64,000 bases of DNA, taken from VAZQ01 sp963816745 (GTDB lineage: Bacteria; Pseudomonadota; Alphaproteobacteria; Rhizobiales; Xanthobacteraceae). Shown piece by piece: positions 7,807-16,362 of this stretch. The notes below the pieces were generated by a model. It made no database searches, had not been told where the DNA came from, and worked only from the letters and a program-made list of their open reading frames with translations. Each line of letters starts with the position of its first letter. Within the stretch, counting starts at the first letter, position 1. The translations under genes were made by a program, and so were the position numbers. The DNA lies in the NCBI GenBank assembly GCA_963816745.1, contig CAWFLQ010000006.1, forward strand, positions 1,922,001-1,986,000. Direction: 5' to 3'.

Positions 7807-9140
7807 GCGATGCGGATCGCCACACGGTGCAGCGGATTGCTGCCGTAGCCCTGCGGGTTCCAGTTGCCGGCGATGTGCGGTTGCATGATGCCGCGCGAAT
7901 CGGTCGCGCGCGTCCAGATCTCGTAATAGCCTTCGCTCGGGAGCTTCACCGTCGCCGACCAGCGTTGCCAGTCGTAGGGATTTTTCGGGCGGCTGAGTTG
8001 CGCCGGTTTCCAGCTCGCGCCGAAATCGGTGGAGACGTCAACGCGCCGCACCGTCAGGTCGCCGGCCCAGGCGGCGCCGCGCAGCTTCACCTCGCGCACG
8101 TCCTTGCCGAAGGTGGTGCCGTTCATCGGGTTGGTGATGATCGAGCGCACCGGCATCGATTCGAGGTCCTTGAAGTTTTTCGGGTCCGGCTGGTCACCCG
8201 GAACCATCGGATTGATGGCGACGCGATAAGAGGTGCCGCCCATGCCGGGGCCGTCGTGCACCTTGTCGCGCAGCCAGATACGGGTGAACCATTTCGACGA
8301 CACTGAAGCCGGCCAGCCCGGAATGACGAGCCGCACCGGCCCGCCGTGTATGTTGGGCAGCGGCTGTCCGTTCATGCCGAAGACGATGAGATTGTTGACG
8401 TCCATCGCCTTCTTGATCGGCACGCCGCGCGAAAGCGCATCCTTGCTGGCGTCGGCCAAGCTGCGGTCGGCGCCGTAGTTGCCGGTGAATATGGCGGATG
8501 GCTTGACGCCGGCGGCCTTGAGCACGTCGGCGAGCCGCACGCCGGTCCATTCGGCGCAGCCGGCGCCGCCATTGCCCCATTGATTGCCGCGCGCTTGCGG
8601 AGAAAAGAACGAGCGGCCGTTGCCGCCGCATTCCAGCACCATGCGCCGGGTCACCGGCTTGAACTTGGTCTTGAGCTCGCCGAGCGTGAGCTCGAGCTTC
8701 TGGTTGACCTCGCCGTCGACCACGATCTTCCAGGCGTCAGGGTCCTTCGCCGGGTCCGGAATCATGCCGTTGCAGCGGACGAAAAACTTGTCGGTCGGGG
8801 TGGTGTCGTCGTCGAGCAGGTGCTCGGGCGTCTCCGCCACCAGCGGACGCTCGCCGAGCACGACGAGCTTGTCGCTCTTGCCCGGGAATTTCAGGTATTG
8901 CGGGCCTTTCGGTGCGCCGCCCGCCTGACCCTGCGCCATCGCCGCCGGGATCATGCCGCTCGGCATGTTGGCGCCGAACGGTATGTTGCCACCCACGGCA
9001 GCGCCGATGGCCGCGAGCCCGGCGCCGCCGAGAAAGCGGCGGCGGTCCATGCCAGCGCGGCGGCCGAACGCGACGGCGTCGGCCCGTTCAGGGTCATCAC
9101 GATAAAGTTCTTCGATCGAGCGCTCGGTCTTGCCGGGCAT
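7803..9140 (-). CDS. sorA: Sulfite oxidase-family molybdoenzyme (SorA-like), Tat-exported
   Basis: The 445-residue protein has a twin-arginine signal (MDRRRFLGGAGLAAIG, residues 31-46) and a sulfite oxidase fold. The molybdenum-ligating cysteine is C171 in RRMVLECGGNGRSFF. Further family marks are GNQWGNGGAGCAEWTGVRLADVL and, in the dimerisation domain, VRRVDVSTDFGASW. It should oxidise sulfite to sulfate in the periplasm, passing electrons to the SorB cytochrome encoded next. The start at 9140 lies in a plausible context and keeps a 32-residue stretch before the Tat motif; a shorter start at M31 is possible. Substrates other than sulfite (for example thiosulfate-like compounds) cannot be excluded. 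Confidence 0.88.
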   Translation of the reverse strand: MPGKTERSIEELYRDDPERADAVAFGRRAGMDRRRFLGGAGLAAIGAAVGGNIPFGANMPSGMIPAAMAQGQAGGAPKGPQYLKFPGKSDKLVVLGERPLVAETPEHLLDDDTTPTDKFFVRCNGMIPDPAKDPDAWKIVVDGEVNQKLELTLGELKTKFKPVTRRMVLECGGNGRSFFSPQARGNQWGNGGAGCAEWTGVRLADVLKAAGVKPSAIFTGNYGADRSLADASKDALSRGVPIKKAMDVNNLIVFGMNGQPLPNIHGGPVRLVIPGWPASVSSKWFTRIWLRDKVHDGPGMGGTSYRVAINPMVPGDQPDPKNFKDLESMPVRSIITNPMNGTTFGKDVREVKLRGAAWAGDLTVRRVDVSTDFGASWKPAQLSRPKNPYDWQRWSATVKLPSEGYYEIWTRATDSRGIMQPHIAGNWNPQGYGSNPLHRVAIRIA

Positions 9141-9368
9141 TGGGCGGTCTCCCTGGGGGCGATTGTTCTGGCCGATTTTTCTCTAAGTATCGGAATTCGC
9201 GGAACATTCCTATCAGCCAGGGCCGAAATATTAAATGATTCTCCCTTATTGTCTCGGCAACCGCAGAGGGAATTTTGCCACACCCGCGGGCGGAGCGACC
9301 GGCATGGGCTTTCCATGCTGTTACGGAAACCGAAACCGGGCTAATGTATTACAAGATAGGGGAATCGA

Positions 9369-9722
9369 ATGAGGGGCGTCATGAGCATCAAGGCATATTT
9401 GGCTGGTTTCTGCGTTGCGGCGATCGCGGCAACGGCGCCCGCCGTTCCCCAGGCTGAGGCCCAGACCTATCAGGTGCAGAAGAAATACACGCGCACCGCC
9501 AAGGCGGATCGGCCGCGTGCCCGCGTCACGGTGGCGCCGCGCTCGTTCCTCGATGCCGGCACAGAGGTGAAGCCGGGCGAGCGCAAGTTCACGGACTACG
9601 CCTTCCCGGTGGGCAATGCCGGGCTCGGGGTCAGTTCGGTCACCAATACCGGCGGCAGGGTTGGCTGGGACCCCAATCCGTTTATGACGGGGCCCGAGCT
9701 GGGCGGTTTTAATCGCTGGTAG
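9369..9722 (+). CDS. Small exported hypothetical protein
   Basis: The 117-residue product begins with MRGVMSIKAYLAGFCVAAIA and has a signal peptide ending near AEAQT (residues 30-33). The mature part is basic, then Gly/Asn/Pro-rich, with GVSSVTNTGGRVGWDPNPF toward the end and no cysteines. A second possible start at 9381 (MSIKAYL) also has an AGGGG site upstream; either preserves the signal peptide. No family is recognised. The upstream region to 9140 is AT-richer than its surroundings and probably carries divergent promoters for this gene and sorA. Confidence 0.65.
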   Translation: MRGVMSIKAYLAGFCVAAIAATAPAVPQAEAQTYQVQKKYTRTAKADRPRARVTVAPRSFLDAGTEVKPGERKFTDYAFPVGNAGLGVSSVTNTGGRVGWDPNPFMTGPELGGFNRW

Positions 9723-9846
9723 CGCTCACTTCCCTTGATATTGGCAGCGCGCCGTCCCGGCGCAGAGACTGGTGTGGCGTCCAGCTTTGCTGTGTCGCCT
9801 GCAGCCAGCATTCTCCTCGGTATCACAATTTCAGACCATTGCGATT

Positions 9847-9865
9847 TATACGCGGATCGCGTATA
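9847..9865. promoter_or_regulatory. Perfect palindrome, candidate operator
   Basis: TATACGCG-GAT-CGCGTATA is a perfect 8-bp inverted repeat with a 3-bp spacer, placed exactly at the start of the two-gene unit that ends with an XRE-family regulator. Autoregulated operons of this type commonly carry such an operator over the promoter or start codon. The regulator binding it is inferred, not shown. Confidence 0.55.
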
Positions 9866-10179
9866 TGTGGGACGTTGATGAGATTGCGATCGAAATCGAC
9901 CTCGTCGATCATCCCGTAGCGATCGTCCGGATCGCGGTGCCGATCGGAACGCTGGACGTGATCGGCAGTATTTCGAGGATCGGGCGCGTTCTCCATATCG
10001 ATGGCGCCCATGTTCAAGGTCTCGCTCCCGGCGCGCTCGGTCGAGCGGGCCTCAATGCGATCGGACGCAAGCTGTTGGAAGAAGCAGATGTCGACGAAAT
10101 TGTCATTGAGGGAGGCGCTCGGACGACGGGCCGTCGCAAAGGCTCGCGCCCACGAACGATCCGCTATCCCAGGCGTTAG
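9865..10179 (+). CDS. Small uncharacterised protein paired with XRE regulator
   Basis: About 104 residues starting MWDVDEIAIEIDLVDHPVAI. The sequence is mostly beta-strand-like (VAIVRIAVPIGTLDVIGSIS, then VLHIDGAHVQGLAPG) and ends in a basic tail, GARTTGRRKGSRPRTIRYPRR. No Pfam-type family is recognised, and it does not resemble RelE or HigB toxins. Its start codon overlaps the palindrome at 9847-9865, so translation from 9865 would lack a ribosome site; an upstream start (frame open from 9772) is possible. It is followed 22 bp later by the XRE gene. The pairing resembles toxin-antitoxin layouts, but a toxin role is only a guess. Confidence 0.55.
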   Translation: MWDVDEIAIEIDLVDHPVAIVRIAVPIGTLDVIGSISRIGRVLHIDGAHVQGLAPGALGRAGLNAIGRKLLEEADVDEIVIEGGARTTGRRKGSRPRTIRYPRR

Positions 10180-10201
10180 GTTGATTCTGCGAGCGAACGA
10201 C

Positions 10202-10594
10202 ATGCCGCGGCCGGTCGATGTTGCGCGACTTCTTGCAAAGCGCGGCCTGTCGCTGCGCAAGGCGCACGACACGCTCGGCCGATTGGCGAATGGTGAAAGC
10301 GTCGCCATCGAGCTTGCTGCAAGCGGTCGCAAAAAGCTTCGTGCCGAGTTTTCAAACCTCGGCATCGATGCGCGGATCATTCATCTTCCGACGGCGAATG
10401 TGAAACGCATTCGCGAGCATTTCGGCCTGTCGCAGGCGGAGTTCGCCATTCGGTTCGGGTTTGAGATCGACACGGTTCAGAACTGGGAGCAGGGACGCAA
10501 TGTTCCGGATCAGGCGACTCAATTGCTGCTTAAGCTGATCGAGACGCATCCGGATGACGTCGAGGCGGTCCTGACGAGCGACGAGAGGACGTGA
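10202..10594 (+). CDS. XRE-family helix-turn-helix regulator
   Basis: A 130-residue protein with a C-terminal HTH of the XRE/HigA type: VKRIREHFGLSQAEFAIRFG, then DTVQNWEQGRNVPD and a final helix QATQLLLKLIETHPDDVEAVL. The N-terminal about 65 residues (VARLLAKRGLSLRKAHDTLG and onward) form a separate small alpha/beta domain often seen before such HTHs. An in-frame TTG at 10181 is an alternative start. Proteins of this build usually repress their own operon and may be antitoxins. The perfect palindrome upstream of its partner gene (9847-9865) is the likely target. Identification as a DNA-binding protein is secure; an antitoxin role is not. Confidence 0.8.
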   Translation: MPRPVDVARLLAKRGLSLRKAHDTLGRLANGESVAIELAASGRKKLRAEFSNLGIDARIIHLPTANVKRIREHFGLSQAEFAIRFGFEIDTVQNWEQGRNVPDQATQLLLKLIETHPDDVEAVLTSDERT

Positions 10595-10611
10595 TAGAAT
10601 GTCGCGCGTTC

Positions 10612-11580
10612 TCATTCCGCCCGGATATTGGCGGCGCGCGCGGTCTCGGTCCAATTCTTGATATCGGCTGCGATGGTGCGCTGAAACTCGGCCGGCGTGC
10701 CGCCCGCCGGCGCAATGCCCTGCTGGGCGAATTTGGCGATCAAATCCGGATCGCGTAGCGCGCGGTTCACCTCGGAATTGATGCGCTCGACGATCTCCTT
10801 GGGCGTGCCCGCTGTGGTGAGCAAGCCGATCCACTGGATCGCCTCGAAGCCCGGAAAACCTTGCTCCGCCACGGTCGGCAGATCCGGAAGCTGCGGTTCG
10901 CGCGTCAAATTGCCGTTCGCGATCGCGCGCAGTGCGCCCGCCTGGATCTGCGGTAGCGAGAGCAGCGTCGAGATTGCCGTGAAGTGGGTGTCCCCGGCAA
11001 CCATCGCGGTCATGGCGGGTGCGCCGCCGCGATAGGGGATGTGTTGCAGCTTGATGCCGGCCCTGCCGCTGAACAGCTCCACGACCAGGTGCGACTGCGT
11101 GGCGGCGCCGGGCGAGGCGTAGTTGAATTTGCCCGGCTCGGCCTTGGCGAGCGCGACGAACTCGCTGAGCGACTTCGCCGGCACCTTCGGATTGACGAGA
11201 AACAGCAGCGAGTTCTTCGCCACCATCACGATGGGCGCGAGATCGCGCTCGGGCTCATAGGGTAACTTCGGGTGCGTCGCCGGCAGCACCGTGAAGCTCG
11301 ATGCTACCATCAGCAGCGTGTAGCCGTCCGGCGCCGCCTTGGCGGTGGCGTCGGTGCCGACCATTCCGCTCGCCGCGGGGCGGTTGTCGATGATGAAGGG
11401 CTGGCCCAGCGCGCGTTCGAGATGGGGCGCCAGCAGCCGCGCCACCACGTCGTTCAGGCCGCCGGCGGCGAACGGAACGATCAGGCGAACCGGGCGCGAG
11501 GGATACGTGTCCGCCGTTGCCGCGCCGGCGAACACCAGAAGCCACGCAACGCAACACAGAATTTCCCGCCAGCGCCGCAT
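10612..11580 (-). CDS. Tripartite tricarboxylate transporter receptor (Bug family)
   Basis: This 322-residue Bug receptor has a signal peptide (CCVAWLLVFAGAATA, cleavage near residue 23) and the family start DTYPSRPVRLIVPFAAGGLN. Its ligand loop AAGG and the segments VVELFSGRAGIKLQHIPYRG and AALIQ-like helices are typical of periplasmic carboxylate receptors serving TctAB-type permeases. The start MRRWREIL at 11580 is chosen because it gives the full signal peptide; the longer open frame upstream is antisense-like. There is no adjacent tctA or tctB, so it is an orphan receptor with unknown ligand, probably an organic acid. It runs convergently with the XRE gene, with 17 bp between stops. Confidence 0.9.
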   Translation of the reverse strand: MRRWREILCCVAWLLVFAGAATADTYPSRPVRLIVPFAAGGLNDVVARLLAPHLERALGQPFIIDNRPAASGMVGTDATAKAAPDGYTLLMVASSFTVLPATHPKLPYEPERDLAPIVMVAKNSLLFLVNPKVPAKSLSEFVALAKAEPGKFNYASPGAATQSHLVVELFSGRAGIKLQHIPYRGGAPAMTAMVAGDTHFTAISTLLSLPQIQAGALRAIANGNLTREPQLPDLPTVAEQGFPGFEAIQWIGLLTTAGTPKEIVERINSEVNRALRDPDLIAKFAQQGIAPAGGTPAEFQRTIAADIKNWTETARAANIRAE

Positions 11581-11680
11581 ATGCCGTCCTGCAGCTGAAA
11601 TCTTACAGCTGCACAATAGCGGCGGCGTGGCCCGCCGAAAAGCGTACAGGCAAGACCGATTGTCCCAGGCAGGCGCGCCC

Positions 11681-12775
11681 TCAGGCAACGCGATCCTTCC
11701 TGCGATCAAACTCCGCCCACACGCCGCCGTCGCCGTCCCAGCTGCCGCGGCTCGCACCCTTGGAATATTCGGTCGCGCGCTGCTCGAAGAAGTTGGCGTG
11801 CTCGACGCCGTTGAGGATCTCCACCAGCCACGGCAGCGGATGCGGGCGCAGCTGCCGATACCCCGCCGGGTCGCCGGCGAAATAGCCGAACACGGGCGTG
11901 AGCTTGAGCTGGGTGAGCCGCCAATCCGCGATGTAGCGAACATAGGCGCGGATGTCGTCGGCGCGCATGCCTTCGATGTCGCCGAAGCCAAAGGCGAGAT
12001 CGACGAAGCTCTCCTCCAGTCCCACCATGGTCTTCGCCACGTCGACGATGTCGTCCCGCACGGCCGGCGTGACAGCGCCGGTCTCGCGGTGCCATTCGTG
12101 GAACAGCCGGATGATGCCCTCGCAATGCAGGCTCTCGTCGCGCACCGACCAGCTCACGATCTGGCCCATGCCGTTCATCTTGTTGTGGCGGGGAAAGTTG
12201 AGCAGCATGGCGAAGCTCGCGAACAGCGCCATGCCTTCGGTGAATGCGCCGAACATCGCCAGCGTGCGGGCGACGTCGGCGCAGGTCGCGACTCCGAAGC
12301 TGTGCATGTAGTCGGCCTTGGCGCGCATTTCCGCATAGTCGCGGAACGCCTCGAACTCGGTCTTCGGCATGCCCAGCGTCTTGAGCAGCAGCGCGTAGGC
12401 ATCGATGTGGACAGTCTCCATGTTGGTGAAGGCCGCCATCATCATCTGCACTTCCAGCGGCTGGAAGATCGGGATGTAGCGCTTGAGGTAGTTGTCGCCG
12501 ACCTCGACGTCGGACTGCGTGAAGAAGCGGAAGATCTGAGTCAGCAGATTGCGCTCCGGCTCGGTGATGCGCGTCGAGGTCCAGTCCTTGATGTCGGCGC
12601 CGAGCGGCACCTCCTCCCCCATCCAATGGGTCTGCTGCTGCCGCTTCCAGAACTCATAGGCCCAGGGATAGCGGTCGACATCGTAGGTACCCGTGGCGTC
12701 GAGCAGGCCGATCCTGCCGTCGCCGATCAAATCGCGCGGATTGCAGACGGAGATGTCGATGATGGGGCCGATCAT
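11681..12775 (-). CDS. nrdB: Ribonucleotide reductase class I subunit beta
   Basis: The 364-residue beta subunit holds the diiron and tyrosyl radical centre. The iron-ligand pattern is visible: D89 in FFTQSDVEVGD, E120 and H123 in NMETVHIDAY, E180 in AFTEGMALF and E214-x2-H217 in VRDESLHCEG. The radical tyrosine is likely Y127, at the place equivalent to Y122 of E. coli NrdB, so this reads as a tyrosyl-radical class Ia-type enzyme. It follows nrdA by 29 bp on the minus strand and should share its transcript and the cobalamin riboswitch control upstream. The C-terminus contains the acidic/aromatic tail that docks to NrdA. Confidence 0.95.
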   Translation of the reverse strand: MIGPIIDISVCNPRDLIGDGRIGLLDATGTYDVDRYPWAYEFWKRQQQTHWMGEEVPLGADIKDWTSTRITEPERNLLTQIFRFFTQSDVEVGDNYLKRYIPIFQPLEVQMMMAAFTNMETVHIDAYALLLKTLGMPKTEFEAFRDYAEMRAKADYMHSFGVATCADVARTLAMFGAFTEGMALFASFAMLLNFPRHNKMNGMGQIVSWSVRDESLHCEGIIRLFHEWHRETGAVTPAVRDDIVDVAKTMVGLEESFVDLAFGFGDIEGMRADDIRAYVRYIADWRLTQLKLTPVFGYFAGDPAGYRQLRPHPLPWLVEILNGVEHANFFEQRATEYSKGASRGSWDGDGGVWAEFDRRKDRVA

Positions 12776-12804
12776 GATCTATTCCTTGCGCGGGATTGGC
12801 GGGC

Positions 12805-14746
12805 CTATTGGCAGGCGAGGCATTCGTCGTAGTCGGTGCGGGCCGTCTGCTCCGCGCTCGCGACCTTCGCGGTGAGTTGGCCGGCGAAGGCGGCGCGCTG
12901 GATCGACTTGGAGCGGCAGTAGTAAAGGCTCTTCACGCCGCGCTTCCACGCCGTCCAGTGCAGCATGTGCAGGTCCCACTTCTCGATGTCGGCGGGCAGA
13001 TAGAGGTTGAGCGACTGGCTCTGGCAGATCAGCGGCGCGCGGTCGGCGGCGAGATCCACGATCCAGCGCTGATCGATTTCGAAGCCGGTGCGGAACACGG
13101 CCTTGTCGGCGTCGCTCAGCATGTCGAGATGCTGCACCGAGCCGTCATGCTCGACGATCGATTGCCAAACCTCGGGAGTGTCGGCGCCGATGCGTGCGAG
13201 CACCTTCGTCAGGTACGGATTGCGCACCACGAAGGCGCCGGAGAGCGTCTTGTGGGTGTAGATGTTGGCCGGGATCGGCTCGATACAGGCGCTGGTGCCG
13301 CCGCAGATGATGCTGATGGAGGCGGTTGGCGCGATCGCGAGCTTGTGCGAGAAGCGCGCCGCCATGCCGCGCTCGAGCGCATCGGGGCAGGGGCCCCGCT
13401 CCTTGGCGAGCCGCACCGAGGCCATGTCCGCATCACGCCTGATCTTGCGGAAGATCTTGAAGTTCCACGATTTCGCCAGCGCGCTCTCGAACGGGATGCC
13501 CTGCGCCTGCAGGAACGAATGGAAGCCCATGACGCCGAGCCCGACCGAGCGCTCGCGCAGCGCGGAATAGCGCGCCCGCTGCATGCTGTCGGGCGCCGTG
13601 GTGATGAAGCTGGTGAGCACGTTGTCGAGCATGCGCAGGATGTCCTCGACGAAGCCTCCCTCGTCGTTCCACTGCTCCCAGGTCTCGATGTTGAGCGACG
13701 ACAGGCAGCACACCGCGGTGCGCTCCTCCTCGCGGTGATCCTCGCCGGTGGTGAGCGTGATCTCGCTGCAGAGGTTGGAGGTCGAGACCTTGAGGCCGAG
13801 CTCGCGCTGGTGCTTCGGCAGCGCGCGGTTCACGGTGTCGATGAACAGGAGATAGGGCTCGCCGGTCTGCAGCCGGTTCTCCAAAATGCGCTGCCAGAGC
13901 ATCCGCGCGTCGACCTCGCGCAGCGTCTTGCCGGTGTTGGGGCTGCGCAGGGCGAAAGCGCTGCCGGCCTCGACCGCCCGCATGAAGGCATCGGTGATGT
14001 TGATGCCGTGGTGCAGGTTGAGGCCCTTGCGGTTGAAATCGCCGGACGGCTTGCGGATTTCCAGGAACTCCTCGATCTCGGGATGATCGATGTCGAGATA
14101 GACCGCGGCCGAGCCGCGCCGCAGCGAGCCCTGGCTGATGGCGAGCGTGAGGCCGTCCATCACGTGGATGAACGGAATGATGCCGGACGTCTCGCCGGCG
14201 CCTTTCACCGGCTCGCCGATGGAGCGCACCTTGCCCCAGTAGGTGCCGATGCCGCCGCCGTTCGAGGCGAGCCACACGTTCTCATTCCAGGTCGTGACGA
14301 TGCCTTCGAGCGAATCCGGCACGGCGTTGAGGAAGCAGGAGATCGGCAGGCCGCGCGTGGTGCCGCCGTTGCTGAGGATCGGCGTCGCCGGCATGAACCA
14401 CAGCCGCGACATGGCGTCGTAGAGCCGCTGCGCGTGGGCGATGTCGTCGGCATAGGCGCAGGCGACGCGCGCGAACAGGTCCTGATAGCTCTCGCCCGGC
14501 AGCAGATAGCGGTCGGTCAGCGTCGCCTTGCCGAACACGGTCAACAGATCGTCGCGGCTGCGATCGAGCGCGAGGTCGGAAGGTTTCGGCGGCGGCGCCA
14601 GCGGCGCCGGCAATGGGGCAGGAGTGGGCGCAGGCGAGCGGCGCGCGACGTGGCGGCACGCCAGCGGCCCGCTTCGCTCGCCGTGCAACGCGCGGCTGTT
14701 GGACCAGATGACCGTACCGGTCGAAGTCGAAAGCGTAGGCAGACAT
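12805..14746 (-). CDS. nrdA: Ribonucleotide reductase class I subunit alpha, frameshifted N-terminus
   Basis: The catalytic subunit reduces ribonucleoside diphosphates. The central parts are well conserved, for example LWFMPATPILSNGGT and SNGGGIGTYWGKVRSIGEP, the radical-barrel stretch ACIEPIPANIYTHKTLSG, and the C-terminal redox tail YDECLACQ with its CxxC pair. The N-terminus MSAYAFDFDRYGHLVQ (ATG at 14746) is out of phase by one base with the rest, which joins between about 14650 and 14740; this looks like a one-base insertion. At about 646 residues it is short for NrdA, and I see no N-terminal ATP-cone domain. It lies directly downstream of a cobalamin riboswitch, so expression should fall when B12 is plentiful. 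Confidence 0.92.
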
Positions 14747-14861
14747 CGCAACCCCGTCGATGGTTGGGGCTGGTGCCGGGCGGACGCGTTGCAGGAAGCC
14801 GGCGGACGCGCCGCCGGGTGCAAGCGACCTCCGGGGCACCCCGCCCGGGGACGTTCACGTG

Positions 14862-15056
14862 GCGACGGCAGGTCTCCTGGCTCGCGGGTAGTCGCTGTCG
14901 TCTGGCCTTCCCGGTGCGATCCGCACCAGTGACCATGCGCGACGACAGCTCGCCGCTTACAGTTGCGGGGGCAGCCCCGGCTTGGTCGTCACCGACGCAC
15001 CGGGTTCCCTCTTAGCCCCGAAAGCACACAACAGGTGTGTGCATCCGGGGACCGTC
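14862..15056 (-). promoter_or_regulatory. Cobalamin (B12) riboswitch upstream of nrdAB
   Basis: Read on the minus strand, the segment carries the ordered consensus blocks of the adenosylcobalamin riboswitch: GGGGCTAAGAGGGAACCCGG, then GCTGCCCCCGCAACTGTAAG with GCGGC, CACTGG, GGGAAGGCC and finally the B12 box GAGCCAGGAGACCTGCC (14867-14883). It ends about 115 bp before the nrdA start. In other bacteria the same riboswitch represses B12-independent ribonucleotide reductase when cobalamin allows the class II enzyme to be used (established knowledge); here a class II gene outside the window is predicted. Confidence 0.95.
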
Positions 15057-15127
15057 ACGACTAGATATGGTAGGGAATGCGCCGAGTTGTCAAGACATTT
15101 CGGCGGCGGGTGTGCGTCGGAGGATGG

Positions 15128-16240
15128 CTACCTCGCCAAGGCCTCCATTTCCGCAATGATCGCGTCGCCCATCTGCCCGGTGCTCACGACCTTCGTGCCC
15201 TCCGACTTGATGTCGGCGGTGCGCAGGCCCTTGGCCAGCGCGGCGGCGATCGCCTGGTCGATCAGGTCGGCCTCCTTCGACATATTGAGCGAGTAGCGCA
15301 GCGCCATGCCGAAGGAGGCGATCATCGCGATCGGGTTGGCGATGCCCTTGCCGGCGATGTCGGGCGCGGTACCGTGCACCGGCTCGTACATCGCCTTGCG
15401 CTTCTTCGTCTTGGGATCGACCTCGCCCAGCGAGGCCGACGGCAGCATGCCGAGCGAGCCGGTGAGCATGGCGGCGATGTCGGACAGCATGTCGCCGAAC
15501 AGGTTGTCGGTGACGATGACGTCGAACTGCTTCGGCCAGCGTACCAGCTGCATGCCTCCGGCATCAGCGAGCTGATGCTCGAGTGTTACGTCCTTGAATT
15601 CGCGCGCGTGCACCTGCTTGACCACCTCGTTCCAGAGCACGCCGGTTTTCATCACGTTGTGCTTCTCCATCGAGGTCACCTTGCCGCGGCGCTTCTTCGC
15701 GAGCTCGAAGGCGACGCGCGTGATGCGCTCGATCTCGTAGGTGTCGTAGACCTGGGTGTCGATCGCGCGCTTCTGACCGTTGCCGAGATCGGTGATGGTC
15801 TTCGGCTCGCCGAAATAGACGCCGCCGGTGAGCTCGCGCAGGATGATGATGTCGAGCCCATCCACCACCTCGCGCTTGAGGCTCGAGGACTCTGCGAGCG
15901 CCGGATAGCAGATCGCGGGACGGATATTGGCGAACAGGCCGAGGTCTTTGCGTAGCCGCAGCAGCCCCGCCTCGGGGCGCACGTCGTAGGGCACGCCATC
16001 CCATTTCGGCCCACCGACCGCTCCGAAGATGACGGCATCGCAGGCGTGGGCCTTGGCCATGGTCTCGTCGGTGATCGCGACCTTGTGGGCGTCGTAGCAG
16101 CAGCCGCCGGCCAGGGCGTCCTCGGTCTCGAACGAGCCCATCTTCTGGGCGTTCATCCAGGCGATGAGCTTCTTCACCTCGGCCATGACTTCGGGGCCGA
16201 TGCCGTCTCCGGCGAGCAGGAGGAGCTTGTGGGTGGCCAT
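15128..16240 (-). CDS. leuB: 3-isopropylmalate dehydrogenase
   Basis: LeuB oxidises and decarboxylates 3-isopropylmalate with NAD+ in leucine biosynthesis. The 370-residue product starts LLLLAGDGIGPEVMAEV and contains the substrate and metal motif EHQLADAGGMQLVRWPKQFD, the NAD loop NLFGDMLSDIAA, and EPVHGTAPDIAGKGIANP. Length and motif order are typical of the beta-decarboxylating dehydrogenase family. The start MATHKLL at 16240 fits a normal N-terminus; the longer upstream frame overlaps the divergent Bug receptor gene and is not coding. It stands alone downstream of nothing obvious in the leucine pathway; leuD is at 685. Confidence 0.97.
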   Translation of the reverse strand: MATHKLLLLAGDGIGPEVMAEVKKLIAWMNAQKMGSFETEDALAGGCCYDAHKVAITDETMAKAHACDAVIFGAVGGPKWDGVPYDVRPEAGLLRLRKDLGLFANIRPAICYPALAESSSLKREVVDGLDIIILRELTGGVYFGEPKTITDLGNGQKRAIDTQVYDTYEIERITRVAFELAKKRRGKVTSMEKHNVMKTGVLWNEVVKQVHAREFKDVTLEHQLADAGGMQLVRWPKQFDVIVTDNLFGDMLSDIAAMLTGSLGMLPSASLGEVDPKTKKRKAMYEPVHGTAPDIAGKGIANPIAMIASFGMALRYSLNMSKEADLIDQAIAAALAKGLRTADIKSEGTKVVSTGQMGDAIIAEMEALAR

Positions 16241-16362
16241 TTGCGGGGTGCCTCTTGTGCGAGCGTTTCCGCGCGGATTGCTAAAGGGACGCGCGGGGCT
16301 TGGCAAGCCGCCGCTCGATTTGCGAAGGTCGGCGCGCTGCCACTTTGTCCCCGGGGTGTTCG

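Noticed and set aside
9865..10179. RelE/HigB toxin assignment
   Set aside because: The sequence lacks the RelE/HigB catalytic residues and fold pattern. Only the position next to an XRE gene suggests a toxin, which is not enough.
12796..15015. A 739-codon plus-strand open frame
   Set aside because: It is antisense to nrdA and runs into the riboswitch, with no start context or conserved motif. It is a by-product of high GC content.
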